Below are positions 52,991-61,437 of a stretch of DNA of 61,437 bases, one piece after another; positions within the stretch are counted from its first letter, which is position 1; the number at the start of each line of letters is the position of its first letter. The DNA comes from Rivularia sp. T60_A2020_040. GTDB lineage: Bacteria > Cyanobacteriota > Cyanobacteriia > Cyanobacteriales > Nostocaceae. Under the pieces are notes generated by a model. That model did no database searches and was not told the DNA's origin. It saw nothing but the letters and a program-made list of their open reading frames with translations. The DNA is taken from positions 1 to 61,437 of the forward strand of contig JACYMD010000020.1 in the NCBI GenBank assembly GCA_015272215.1, read 5' to 3'. The position numbers and the translations under genes are program-made.

Positions 52991-55226
52991 AACCCGGAGT
53001 GCCACAACGCTGTTCAATTTCGGCTCGAAAAATCACGTTCACTTCCGGATAAAACATCACTCCCGCGCCCTCACGTACTGCTCCATAAATAATTTCGACG
53101 TTTTCTAATTTACCAACATTTCCCCGTACTGTAACCCGTTGATGTTGTTTAAAACCTGCTTTTTCAACGTCATGTTTATTCATCAAAATACAGTTACGAT
53201 GAGGTATTCCGCGATATTTATCTTCAGTTTGATAAACTACGGTATTATGTTGAGCGTAACTACGTCCGGTCATTAATGCGACAACTATACCCTGAGTACC
53301 ATCGGCAACATTAAAGTCTTTTATTTCCGGAAGCTTTAACTGCGGTAATGGTGTCACAAACATTTTGGCTTTACCGGAGGGTGTGGGAAATTGAGGAGTT
53401 TCTATAATTCGTCCATCAATAGTAAATTCTTCTTGGGTTTCGTCAATCGCGGCTATTTTCTCGTACCCAGGAATGGTTTGAGCTATCAATTGTCTGACGT
53501 ATTTGGTATCTTGTAATTTACGCCAGTTTACCGGATATTCACCATGTATGCGATAGGCTAATTCAGTTAAAAAGTCTACTTCTGTAATTAAATCGGCTGT
53601 TTTGAGGTGAGTTTCTCCTTCGTCATTGAGACGGACAAAATTGTTACCCGACTCTACAGTAGTTTTATGGGGATTTTCAAAGCGGTTAAATACAGGAATA
53701 ATAATTGTATTTTGATTTGCTAATCCGTAGAAATGACCGAGATTTGGTTTTGTTGCCAGATAAATAATAGTTTCAATTTTATTTAAAGCTCTTTTAACTT
53801 TCTCAGAATCGGGATTAGCTGCATATAAATTACCACCAACACAAATCAGCGTATCTACCTTTCCAGCATCCGCAGCTTCAATTAAAGCATGAGTATCATA
53901 CCCTTTAACTTTAGAGAGCGATCGCCCTAATAATTTTTCTAATGCTTGTTGAATTTCTTGTTTTAACTGTACCGTTACCCCCATTGAACCAAAACCTTGG
54001 ACGTTAGAATGTCCCCGTATTGGCATGACTCCGGTTCCATCTCTACCAATGTTACCAGTCATTAAAGCGGTGTTAACGATACTATAAACGTTATCAACAC
54101 CATTTTGATGTTGGGTGATACCCATAGCCCAAGCAAATACTACTTTTTGGGAGTTTGTGATTAACTTTGCAGCAGTTTCAATTTCTGTTTGAGATACACC
54201 ACAAGTTGTAGTAATTGTTTCCCAAGATGTATTTTCAATATGAGTAATTACCGCTTGCAAATTTTCTGTATACGCCTGTAAAAAGTCGTGCTGAATCTTA
54301 CCAGTTTCTAACAAAGCTTTTTGAATTCCCGTAAATAAAGCTACATCGCTACCGGGAATCGGTTGTAAATAAATTGAAGCAATATCCGAACCTGTAAACA
54401 GTGACTTAACGGGAAAAGCAGGGGAAGCAAACTTAACTAAACCGACTTCCATCATCGGATTAATTACAATTACCTTACCACCACGCTCCCTTAATTTAAT
54501 CAATTCATTCATCAATCGGGGATGATTATAAGCAGCATTAGAGCCAGCTAAAACGATGCAATCAGATTGTTTCAAACTTTCCAAACTAACAACAGAAGTA
54601 CCAGTGCCAATAGTTTGTTTTAAGCCAAAAGTTGAAGGTGCGTGACACAAATCGGAACAATCAGCTAAATTATTAGAACCGAGAGTTCTCATCATTAATT
54701 GTAGTAAAAAAGCAGCTTCATTAGAAGAACGTCCCGAACTATAAGAAGCGACTTTTTCAGGGGTTTTAGTAAAAGCTTTCTGGGCAATTTGATAAATTTC
54801 ATCCCAAGTAATACGTTCGTAATGCGACTTTTCAGAACGTAAAATTACAGGGAAACTCCATCTACCAAGTCTATCAGCTTCTTGTGAAGTCAGTTGTTGA
54901 AGTTGATTAATACTGTGTTGTTCAAAAAAATGCTGGGGAATTGCAGGTTTAATTTCCGCTGAAATTGACTCAACACTCTTCATACAGCGCTGTAATTTTT
55001 CCCCTAATTCGTTACTAAAACCACCTTTTTGTCCACCAGTTCCCCAAGCACAAGATAAACAAGCGCTTTTGTGCAGTAAAGTTTGCCAAAGTTTAGCTCC
55101 TGACGGCGATAAAGTATGTTCAGCCCAATATCCGATTACAGATAAACCTCCACCCATTTCCGGTGTATTTTCATTTAAGTAATCAAATGGGGGAGTAGGT
55201 TGGGGATGAGAATTATTTTGAGTCAT
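52950..55226 (-). CDS. FdhF/YdeP-family molybdopterin oxidoreductase
   Basis: The 758-residue protein is of the formate dehydrogenase alpha-like molybdopterin family and matches the YdeP branch: the N-terminal GYWAEHTLSPSGAK and KSACLSCAWGTGGQKGG, SYSSGRSSNEAAFLLQLMMR, CIVLAGSNAAYNHPRLM and the C-terminal MTGRSYAQHNTVVY. It has no Tat signal, so it is cytoplasmic. The reaction is unknown; the E. coli YdeP relative has been linked to acid resistance. Its proximity to modABC and the binding-type regulator suggests that the Mo cofactor supply is coordinated with it. The ATG at 55226 is the likely start. Confidence 0.88.
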   Translation of the reverse strand: MTQNNSHPQPTPPFDYLNENTPEMGGGLSVIGYWAEHTLSPSGAKLWQTLLHKSACLSCAWGTGGQKGGFSNELGEKLQRCMKSVESISAEIKPAIPQHFFEQHSINQLQQLTSQEADRLGRWSFPVILRSEKSHYERITWDEIYQIAQKAFTKTPEKVASYSSGRSSNEAAFLLQLMMRTLGSNNLADCSDLCHAPSTFGLKQTIGTGTSVVSLESLKQSDCIVLAGSNAAYNHPRLMNELIKLRERGGKVIVINPMMEVGLVKFASPAFPVKSLFTGSDIASIYLQPIPGSDVALFTGIQKALLETGKIQHDFLQAYTENLQAVITHIENTSWETITTTCGVSQTEIETAAKLITNSQKVVFAWAMGITQHQNGVDNVYSIVNTALMTGNIGRDGTGVMPIRGHSNVQGFGSMGVTVQLKQEIQQALEKLLGRSLSKVKGYDTHALIEAADAGKVDTLICVGGNLYAANPDSEKVKRALNKIETIIYLATKPNLGHFYGLANQNTIIIPVFNRFENPHKTTVESGNNFVRLNDEGETHLKTADLITEVDFLTELAYRIHGEYPVNWRKLQDTKYVRQLIAQTIPGYEKIAAIDETQEEFTIDGRIIETPQFPTPSGKAKMFVTPLPQLKLPEIKDFNVADGTQGIVVALMTGRSYAQHNTVVYQTEDKYRGIPHRNCILMNKHDVEKAGFKQHQRVTVRGNVGKLENVEIIYGAVREGAGVMFYPEVNVIFRAEIEQRCGTPGFKRVPVLVYEECV

Positions 55227-55455
55227 ATGTATGATTTAACAGCTTAAGATTTATTAATATTTAGTTGATGCAAAACGCAAGAGAATAGTATTTTATAGTT
55301 AACATTGATTTAATTTTATCAATAGATTTAGAATTGAAAATATTTATGTTTTACTTGGTAAATGGTAATATTTTTAGTTTCGTAAAGCTACATTTGATGA
55401 TAAAAAAGTCTTTCATTTGTTAATATTACAATATAACTAAGTTAGGAAAATAACC

Positions 55456-56037
55456 ATGGTCGCAATTCCCAATTCTCAGTATATGACACCCCAGGAATAT
55501 CTCGACTGGGAAGAACAACAACCCCTTAAATACGAATACATCAACGGTGAAGTTTTCGCCATGACTGGGGGAACTATTCCTCATAATGATGTTGCCTTAA
55601 ATTTAGCTTCTGCTCTCAAAAATCATCTCCGGGGAAAAGGTTGTAAAGTACAAATGGCGGATGCGAAACTAGGTGTATCAGAAAATGGTCCTTTTCATTA
55701 TCCTGATGTCATGGTGAGTTGTGACGAAAGAGATAGAAATGCTCGTAAGGTAATTTATCATCCTTGTTTAATTGTTGAAGTTCTTTCTCCTAGTACGGAA
55801 GGAATAGATAGGGGTAAAAAATTTCAAAATTACCGTGAAATTTCAACTTTGAAAGAATATGTTTTGATTAATGCCGAACAAATGATGGTGGAATGTTTCC
55901 GAATCAATGATAAAGGTTTGTGGGAACTTTACACCTATAATCAAGGTGATGAAATTGATTTAATTAGCGTTGATTTTAAATTTCCCATTGATTTACTTTA
56001 CGAAGATGTAATATTAGAAGAATTAGAGCAATCATAA
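55456..56037 (+). CDS. Uma2 family (DUF820) nuclease-like protein
   Basis: The 193-residue protein starts MVAIPNSQYMTPQEYLDWEE and has PDVMVSCDERD, LIVEVLSPSTEGIDRGKKF and LKEYVLIN motifs, typical of Uma2 proteins with a PD-(D/E)xK nuclease fold that are numerous in cyanobacteria. Their roles are unresolved; some accompany mobile DNA. An AGGA lies upstream of the ATG at 55456. It is a single gene between the oxidoreductase and mtnP. Confidence 0.92.
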   Translation: MVAIPNSQYMTPQEYLDWEEQQPLKYEYINGEVFAMTGGTIPHNDVALNLASALKNHLRGKGCKVQMADAKLGVSENGPFHYPDVMVSCDERDRNARKVIYHPCLIVEVLSPSTEGIDRGKKFQNYREISTLKEYVLINAEQMMVECFRINDKGLWELYTYNQGDEIDLISVDFKFPIDLLYEDVILEELEQS

Positions 56038-56088
56038 TCATTAATGACCACGGATTGAAAAGGATTACACTGATTTCACGGATTCAAT

Positions 56089-56131
56089 TACCCATTCCCA
56101 ATTACCCATTACCAATTACCCATTACCAATA
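56089..56131. repeat. Heptamer repeat (ATTACCC/ATTACCA)
   Basis: About six degenerate heptamers between the Uma2 gene and mtnP. The unit matches 24001-24034. Confidence 0.85.
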
Positions 56132-56185
56132 CTCCATTTCCTAGTACAATAACCACGACGCGATCGCAATTTATCATAAATCATC

Positions 56186-57058
56186 ATGGTACAGGCTCAA
56201 ATTGGGGTAATTGGTGGCAGCGGTTTATACAAAATGGATGCCCTCAAAGATGTAGAAGAAATTGAGATAGATACACCATTTGGTAAACCTTCGGATGCTT
56301 TGATAGTTGGAAAATTAGAAGATACTAAAGTTGTTTTTTTACCGAGACATAACCGTAATCATACGCTACTACCTTCAGAATTACCATTTCGCGCTAATAT
56401 CTACGCCATGAAGCAGTTGGGTGTAAAATATATTATTTCAGCTTCTGCTGTGGGTTCATTGAAGGAAGAAGTTAAACCGTTGGATATGATTGTACCAAAT
56501 CAATTCATCGACCGCACCAAAAATCGGATTTCCACTTTCTTCGGTGAAGGAATTGTGGCACATATCACATTTGGTGATCCAATTTGCCATAATTTAGCTG
56601 GAGTTTTAGCAGATGCCATTGATTCACTCAATCTTCCCGATGTTATTTTACATCGTGGTGGGACTTATGTGTGTATGGAAGGTCCAGCTTTTTCCACGAA
56701 AGCGGAATCACACCTTTATCGTAGTTGGGATGCAACAGTGATTGGCATGACGAATTTAACAGAAGCAAAATTAGCACGGGAAGCGGAAATTGCTTATGCA
56801 ACGTTGGCTTTAGCAACAGATTACGATTGCTGGCATCCCGATCATGATAGTGTAACGGTAGAGATGGTAGTTGCTAATTTACAGAAAAATGCCGTCAACG
56901 CCCAAAAAGTAATTCAAGAAACCGTGCGGCGTTTGAATGAAAATGCACCAGAAAGCGATGCACATTCAGCTTTAAAATATGCGATTTTAACACCTTTGGA
57001 TAAAGTGCCAGCACCAACCAAGGAAAAATTAGGATTATTATTGCAAAAATATTTGTAG
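56186..57058 (+). CDS. mtnP: 5'-methylthioadenosine phosphorylase
   Basis: MtnP splits methylthioadenosine, a by-product of polyamine synthesis, into adenine and methylthioribose 1-phosphate for methionine salvage. Visible motifs are [48 protein letters not shown] and ATDYDCWH. The 290-residue length is normal. The ATG at 56186 is clear. No other salvage genes adjoin it. A GTAGAGACG hairpin follows the stop by about 30 bases. Confidence 0.95.
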   Translation: MVQAQIGVIGGSGLYKMDALKDVEEIEIDTPFGKPSDALIVGKLEDTKVVFLPRHNRNHTLLPSELPFRANIYAMKQLGVKYIISASAVGSLKEEVKPLDMIVPNQFIDRTKNRISTFFGEGIVAHITFGDPICHNLAGVLADAIDSLNLPDVILHRGGTYVCMEGPAFSTKAESHLYRSWDATVIGMTNLTEAKLAREAEIAYATLALATDYDCWHPDHDSVTVEMVVANLQKNAVNAQKVIQETVRRLNENAPESDAHSALKYAILTPLDKVPAPTKEKLGLLLQKYL

Positions 57059-57087
57059 AAATGTGAAAATTAATTGTTAACAATAAT

Positions 57088-57113
57088 GTAGAGACGTAGC
57101 ACTGCTACGTCTC
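57088..57113. repeat. GTAGAGACG hairpin repeat after mtnP
   Basis: Arms GAGACGTAGC and GCTACGTCTC around ACT. Its position suits a terminator between convergent mtnP and the caspase-fold gene. Confidence 0.8.
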
Positions 57114-57139
57114 ATGTATGATGCCTAACTATTAGACAA

Positions 57140-59368
57140 TTAAACTACTCGAAATACAAAGTTAAAACTTGTCCAATGATTAACATCCCACACCCAAGAA
57201 TCAGCAGGGAAATTTTGTGTTTCGGTTTGCTTTGCACTCGCTTGATTCAAATCTTGTAAAATAGAAGAAGCTACTTCTAAAGGATTTAATAAAGGTGAAA
57301 TACGATGACTGTCTCCTGTAGAATGCTTACCTTCTTGGAGTGTTTTTAAGGTGCGGATAAATGGTGAAGTACTAATAATAATTTGAGTTTCGCACCAAAA
57401 ATTAGATCCAGAAATCACCCATTCAAAACCAATATTACTGTTTGGTACTATTAAGCTTTCTCCTGGAGAAATAAGCACTTGTTGAAGTTCGGGTTTACTG
57501 TTCGTTTCTGCCGATTCCTTATCTTTATACCAAGGATAAAGAGCAATTGGATTTTTACTATTATTTAATCCCACTAATATGAGATATAATGGTCTATCTC
57601 CAGTATTTTCTAATCGGTAGCGGATTTTATTACCAGTCGAGACTGTCGGAATTCCTGGGGAAGACAGATCATCATTTGTTTTTTTGCTCAATTCCATACC
57701 CAATGCTCGTCTTGTTTGACGTTGCATTAAAATAGTTGGTGTTTTCTTATTATCAACTATTTCTAAAGTTGCTTTAACGCTCAAACCTGAAGAACCTTTG
57801 TTTTGAGTTAGCTTCCACAATTTAGCAGCTAAAAGAGTTTTCAGCTTGGGTGCTAAGCGATAAACTGCGACTTTTAAGGCTTCTCCTTCTTCCCCAAGAG
57901 TGTCAGGGATTAATTCTCCTCCCAAGGTGAATAAACCATAGCGACTTGAAGAAATCCCAATTAAACTATTTGCTTCTACTTGGGGAACTTCTGTATTTGG
58001 CAGTTTTGCAAATAAATAATCGGCTGATTGTTCCCCCGCAATTACCGTCAAAACCCTCTCAATCGAAGCAAAAGCACTTGTTGCATCAACTCGCTCGATT
58101 CTTTCTAAACTCACGTCATCAAGGGCAATTTTTAGATTAATATCCTTGGGTAAAACTCGCACTGTCTCCCGCACAAGTTGTCCGATTTGGGGAGTTATTT
58201 GGTTATCGTTTACCTCTTTGACTGTGGCTTTCGCTTTCAATCCGTTGCGACTACGCAATACTAAAGCTGTAGTTGCAGGAGATGCTGGATTATAAAAACT
58301 AAATCGCGAATTGACTCCATAATATTCCAGCAATTGCGGTGGTATTCCTCCCAACCACAATTGAACAGTTTTACCATCGCCTTCTACAGCGGTGATAGCA
58401 CCTTCTCCTCCCAAAACACTATCTGAAAGAAAATTCTCTGTAATTAAAATTTTGCTTTGATTTTTATTCCCCAGTAAAACTGGTTCTTGGAAGCTACCCA
58501 AAGACAGCATAGAACTTCCAACACGAGATAAACTTGTTTGAATCGTTTTTGCGGAAGTTGTTTCCCAAAGATACTGAGTTAAAGCGTAGGTAAACAACCC
58601 AGCACTAAAGTCAGGAAATACGATTTCCTTGGCTAAATCTTTCGAGTTGAAGTTAGATGCAAGCAAAACACTCAGCTTATCAGCTGCAATTTTCTTGGTG
58701 AATTGCTTTTGAAACTCGATTTCTTCAGCTAAAAACTGTGCTTCTAAAGATGTGTTCCAAGAACGAATTTTACACCCAATCGGTTGCGAAATCGTTGATT
58801 GATTGTAGTTGTAATAACTGGTGTCCAAAATTGCTGTAACACGCTCGCTAGCTAATGACTGCATCATCAGCAATAACGTGTCTTCTAATAAATAATTAGC
58901 AAAATTAGCAACTTTTTCGTCTTCTTTAATCACTGGATTGCCATCGACGGGAATCAAAGCATTTTCGATGCCACCGAGCAAACTTTTAATCTTAATCCGA
59001 CTACCGTAACCGCTGAAGTGGAAGACAACCACATCACCAGGTTTGGCTTGCTTGACAAGATGTTCGAGAAATGCATTCTCAATACCTTCTCTAGTTGCTT
59101 GCTTGTTTGTCAAAGAAAGAATATCTGACGGCTGGAAGCCAAAGCGATAAATTAAAAGTTCCCTTTGCAGTTCCACATCCGTCAAACAACCCTTAAGTGT
59201 GGGAATTTGCGGATATTGATTAATGCCCACCAATAACGCTAATTTGCGTGGTGTCGAGTCAGCTAATGCCTGTTGGAGGCGATCAACTTTTGTCCACCAC
59301 TGCACTTCGCTAATTCCCAATACTGCCAAAATCGAGCCAATTCGTTGTAAAAAGATTCGCCGCTTCAT
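57140..59368 (-). CDS. Caspase-fold protein with both catalytic residues replaced (pseudo-orthocaspase)
   Basis: The 742-residue protein begins with a twin-arginine-like signal (MKRRIFLQRIGSILAVLGIS), then a p20-like caspase domain with RKLALLVGINQY and the catalytic-His region FHFSGYGS, where tyrosine Y121 stands for His. The catalytic-Cys region LDTSYYN has serine S184 in place of Cys. The C-terminal half contains a DUF4384-like beta-rich domain. It should be proteolytically inactive. Y/S-type orthocaspases are known from cyanobacteria, but their role is unclear. The ATG at 59368 has AGGGG upstream, so the 5-residue longer TTG start is rejected. Confidence 0.85.
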   Translation of the reverse strand: MKRRIFLQRIGSILAVLGISEVQWWTKVDRLQQALADSTPRKLALLVGINQYPQIPTLKGCLTDVELQRELLIYRFGFQPSDILSLTNKQATREGIENAFLEHLVKQAKPGDVVVFHFSGYGSRIKIKSLLGGIENALIPVDGNPVIKEDEKVANFANYLLEDTLLLMMQSLASERVTAILDTSYYNYNQSTISQPIGCKIRSWNTSLEAQFLAEEIEFQKQFTKKIAADKLSVLLASNFNSKDLAKEIVFPDFSAGLFTYALTQYLWETTSAKTIQTSLSRVGSSMLSLGSFQEPVLLGNKNQSKILITENFLSDSVLGGEGAITAVEGDGKTVQLWLGGIPPQLLEYYGVNSRFSFYNPASPATTALVLRSRNGLKAKATVKEVNDNQITPQIGQLVRETVRVLPKDINLKIALDDVSLERIERVDATSAFASIERVLTVIAGEQSADYLFAKLPNTEVPQVEANSLIGISSSRYGLFTLGGELIPDTLGEEGEALKVAVYRLAPKLKTLLAAKLWKLTQNKGSSGLSVKATLEIVDNKKTPTILMQRQTRRALGMELSKKTNDDLSSPGIPTVSTGNKIRYRLENTGDRPLYLILVGLNNSKNPIALYPWYKDKESAETNSKPELQQVLISPGESLIVPNSNIGFEWVISGSNFWCETQIIISTSPFIRTLKTLQEGKHSTGDSHRISPLLNPLEVASSILQDLNQASAKQTETQNFPADSWVWDVNHWTSFNFVFRVV

Positions 59369-59517
59369 AAGTCTACCCCTCAACCCTCAACTCCTCAGCT
59401 ATCAGATTAAAGGGCTGAATTGGATTATGTAAAGCTATAGCTTATACGGTTTTTAAAGCAAAATAACCATTAACTCGAAACAAGGAGTTGTAAACAATGT
59501 ATTTATTGTAAATTACA

Positions 59518-60696
59518 TTAAGCCTCAATAAGGACTCGCATAGCACGTACTAACTCCGCTGCAACCTCCGGGCGAGAAAATTCTGGGGGTGGTGATTCTC
59601 CCCGACGTAACATTTCTCGTACTTTAGTTCCGGAAAGGTGAATTCGTTCTTCCGGCTTGCTAGGACTAGTTTTTGAAGTTGCCATTTGCTTGGTGCGGGT
59701 GCAGTAAAAAGCGTGTTCAAACTTCATCGGCATAATTCCTAATTCTTCCGGTTCAAACTCATCAAAGATGTGCTGTGCATCATAAGTACCGTAGTAGTCA
59801 CCTACCCCAGCATGATCTCGTCCGACAATAAAGTGAGTACAGCCATAATTCTTACGAACCAAAGCATGAAAAATCGCTTCACGAGGACCAGCATAACGCA
59901 TTGCAGCCGGATTAATTGCTAATATTACCCGATCATCTGGATAATAATTTTCCAATAAAATTTCGTAACAGCGCATTCGCACATCAGCGGGGATATCATC
60001 TGACTTGGTTGCTCCCACCAAAGGATGCAAAAATAAACCATCTACAGTTTCTAAAGCGCATTTCTGAATATATTCGTGAGCGCGGTGGATGGGGTTACGA
60101 GTTTGAAAGCCCACAATAGTTTTCCAACCTTTCTCCCTAAACATTTGTCGAGATGCAGCTGGATCAATTTGATATTTAGGGAATTGTGGATGGGAACTAC
60201 GCTCTAATAACCATATATCACCGGCAAGATTTACAGCACCTTGGTTGTAAACTACCTGTACGCCGGGATGCTTATCTTCATCGGTACGATAAACATTAAT
60301 TGCTTCTAGTTTTTTATCGTAATCATATTTTTCTGCTAATTCTAATACCCCAATAAATTCACCTTTGGAGTTATCTAAACGGATTAAATCCCCAACTTTG
60401 AGAGAATTCGCGATTGACTCGTTAACTGAAAGCGTAATTGGAATCGACCAAGCAATTCCATTCGCTAATCGCATTTGATCAACTACACTCTTATAGTCCG
60501 ACTGATTCATAAAACCAGTCAACGGACTAAAACCCCCAATGGCAATCATTTCTAAATCGGAAACAGCCCGCTCGTCAAGTTCGACTCGTACTAAGGTGTC
60601 AGCCTTGGAAAGAAATTCTTGTTTTTGTTCAGGTGAAGCGATGCGATTTATTAATTTTCCGCCGTGTGCGGCAATGGCATCGAGATGATTACTCAA
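59518..60696 (-). CDS. sat: Sulfate adenylyltransferase (ATP sulfurylase)
   Basis: Sat makes adenosine 5'-phosphosulfate, the first step of sulfate assimilation. The nucleotide-binding sites are visible as [15 protein letters not shown] and [15 protein letters not shown], with the C-terminal [20 protein letters not shown]. The 392-residue length fits the monofunctional type. The start is TTG at 60696: the product beginning [13 protein letters not shown] matches other cyanobacterial enzymes, and AAGGAG lies six bases upstream. It is monocistronic; no other sulfur-assimilation gene is seen here. Confidence 0.95.
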   Translation of the reverse strand: MSNHLDAIAAHGGKLINRIASPEQKQEFLSKADTLVRVELDERAVSDLEMIAIGGFSPLTGFMNQSDYKSVVDQMRLANGIAWSIPITLSVNESIANSLKVGDLIRLDNSKGEFIGVLELAEKYDYDKKLEAINVYRTDEDKHPGVQVVYNQGAVNLAGDIWLLERSSHPQFPKYQIDPAASRQMFREKGWKTIVGFQTRNPIHRAHEYIQKCALETVDGLFLHPLVGATKSDDIPADVRMRCYEILLENYYPDDRVILAINPAAMRYAGPREAIFHALVRKNYGCTHFIVGRDHAGVGDYYGTYDAQHIFDEFEPEELGIMPMKFEHAFYCTRTKQMATSKTSPSKPEERIHLSGTKVREMLRRGESPPPEFSRPEVAAELVRAMRVLIEA

Positions 60697-60803
60697 TGTA
60701 TCTCCTTACTTATAACTGCAACTTTTTTTTGCTATATATAATTTACCAAGAAATGGTTATATCTACGCGCATTTCGGAAAATATTAGAGGCTACAAAAAA
60801 AAT

Positions 60804-60831
60804 AGTTGACAGTTGACAGTTGACAGTGAAC
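60804..60831. repeat. Heptamer tandem repeat (GTTGACA, x4)
   Basis: Four units between sat and the small membrane protein gene, of the same unit as 25132-25165. Confidence 0.9.
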
Positions 60832-60886
60832 AGTTATCTATATTTGCTACCATACACCAAGTTCGGGGACTCTCAAATGATAACTG

Positions 60887-61279
60887 TTAGTTCTCTCTTC
60901 GATAACGCATTTTCTTTCTAACTTGTTCGGGAGATAATCCAAGTTCAGCACCGATTGTCGCTTCTAGATGTGGTATATGTGTTGTTGCTAAGATAATTTC
61001 AGATTGTTTATATACTTTACTTAGTCTCATAATTTTCACGGAGGAAATGCCTTTTTTGGGATAAATTTCTACTTTGATAAATGCTATTTTCTTGTCGTAA
61101 TCTGGCTGAGTGGTTTGTAACTCAATCATGTTTTTTGATGGACTTGTTAAACTGTGTTGAGTTAACCATCCACCAACAACCCAAAAGCTGATTCCTAAAA
61201 GTGGTAAAGGTAGCCAAAATTCTATTCCTAAAGATTTAAGGAATTCTAACCATTGAGGAGAAAAATTTCTGGAAGTCAT
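60887..61279 (-). CDS. Small membrane-anchored protein, unknown
   Basis: The 130-residue protein has one hydrophobic helix (about 18-38, IEFWLPLPLLGISFWVVGGW) and a polar C-terminal part rich in lysine and isoleucine (YKQSEIILATTHIPH), ending EQVRKKMRYRREN. No family is recognised. The ATG at 61279 is flanked upstream by a heptamer repeat (61280-61311), so its promoter lies in or beyond that repeat. It lies on the same strand as sat, but after a repeat-bearing gap, so cotranscription is doubtful. Confidence 0.6.
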   Translation of the reverse strand: MTSRNFSPQWLEFLKSLGIEFWLPLPLLGISFWVVGGWLTQHSLTSPSKNMIELQTTQPDYDKKIAFIKVEIYPKKGISSVKIMRLSKVYKQSEIILATTHIPHLEATIGAELGLSPEQVRKKMRYRREN

Positions 61280-61311
61280 CGGATTTTGGATTTTAAATTT
61301 TAGATTTTGGA
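61280..61311. repeat. Heptamer tandem repeat (ATTTTGG/ATTTTAG-type)
   Basis: About four degenerate units directly upstream of the small membrane protein start. Confidence 0.85.
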
Positions 61312-61362
61312 TTGTAATTTACCCGAATGCACTAGTAGTCCATTTTATTAGTTTTTATGAGT

Positions 61363-61390
61363 TGTAGAGACGCGATATATCACGTCTTCT
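61363..61390. repeat. GTAGAGACG hairpin repeat
   Basis: Reads TGTAGAGACGCGATAT-ATCACGTCTTCT, a relative of 29595-29628, and abuts the end of a gene running off the window. Confidence 0.65.
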
Positions 61391-61437
61391 AAGAAACTTC
61401 TTGTACAATGGGCTGTTCGACGACATCTAAGCCAAGT
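61389..61437 (-). CDS. C-terminal end of a gene running off the right edge
   Basis: On the minus strand an open frame reads LGLDVVEQPIVQEVS and stops at a TAG (61389-61391). Only these 15 residues are available, so neither the product nor its reality is certain. Confidence 0.35.
   Translation of the reverse strand, partial: LGLDVVEQPIVQEVS

Noticed and set aside
1-61437. CRISPR array
   Set aside because: The only tandem repeats are 7-base units without spacers; no direct repeats of 25-40 bases with regular spacing occur.
1-61437. tRNA or rRNA genes
   Set aside because: No cloverleaf with a GTTCGA-type T-loop in proper context and no rRNA-like stretches were found.

Overview
The window is about 61.4 kb of low-GC chromosomal DNA from a cyanobacterium, most likely a filamentous, heterocyst-forming type (Nostocales such as Calothrix or Rivularia; the genus cannot be fixed from this sequence alone). 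The evidence is scattered HIP1-type GCGATCGC octamers, many degenerate heptanucleotide tandem repeats (STRRs) typical of such genomes, a Gun4 chlorophyll-synthesis regulator, a cyanobacterial-type SLH/OprB porin, pentapeptide-repeat proteins (one with a lumenal-type signal peptide), a SelD fused to an FAD oxidoreductase, and the cyanobacterial forms of isocitrate dehydrogenase, PRPP synthetase and the glycine cleavage system. I see no rRNA, tRNA, CRISPR array or intact insertion sequence.

Layout. 0-2 kb: TRAP transporter membrane subunits. 2-3 kb: a decayed duplicate of DNA found again at 14.4-15.1 kb. 3-11 kb: a small secreted protein, an ankyrin/propeller-like protein, the oxidoreductase-SelD fusion, two pentapeptide proteins and a small membrane protein. 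11.5-20 kb: M20 amidohydrolase, BioD, a small-molecule kinase, a nuclease-like gene broken by a stop codon, a Ser/Thr kinase and PRPP synthetase. 20-28.7 kb: small unknown genes (including a DUF6887/DUF6888-like pair and an orphan HicB-like gene), isocitrate dehydrogenase, Gun4, a sugar-type ABC ATPase and a polysaccharide deacetylase. 29.6-38 kb: a lumenal pentapeptide protein, gcvT-gcvH-gcvP, and the convergent phnC-phnD-phnE phosphonate transporter. 39-46 kb: a porin with highly-expressed-type codon use, a GH65 phosphorylase/beta-phosphoglucomutase fusion and a phosphodiester glycosidase-like protein. 46-55 kb: a molybdenum-centred block with a Ca2+/Na+-type exchanger, modA-modB-modC, a short ModA-like leftover, an MFS transporter, an HTH plus periplasmic-binding-like regulator and an FdhF/YdeP-type molybdopterin oxidoreductase. 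55-61 kb: Uma2 nuclease-like protein, MTA phosphorylase, a caspase-fold protein lacking both catalytic residues, ATP sulfurylase and a small membrane protein.

How the genes work together. gcvT, gcvH and gcvP supply three of the four glycine cleavage proteins used in photorespiration. PhnCDE would import phosphonate or phosphite. ModABC would import molybdate, and the neighbouring regulator and molybdopterin enzyme suggest a local molybdenum supply, sensing and use module. The spaces between genes are crowded with hairpin repeats of at least three families, MITE-like palindromes and STRRs, and two STRRs sit inside coding sequences (selD fusion and gcvP), both as five heptamers (35 bp).

The most unusual signals are the long diverged duplication that includes a kinase-gene remnant and a same-length 32-codon reading frame in both copies, the stop codon exactly at a presumed catalytic glutamate of a nuclease-like gene, the Y/S pseudo-orthocaspase, and the molybdenum block.
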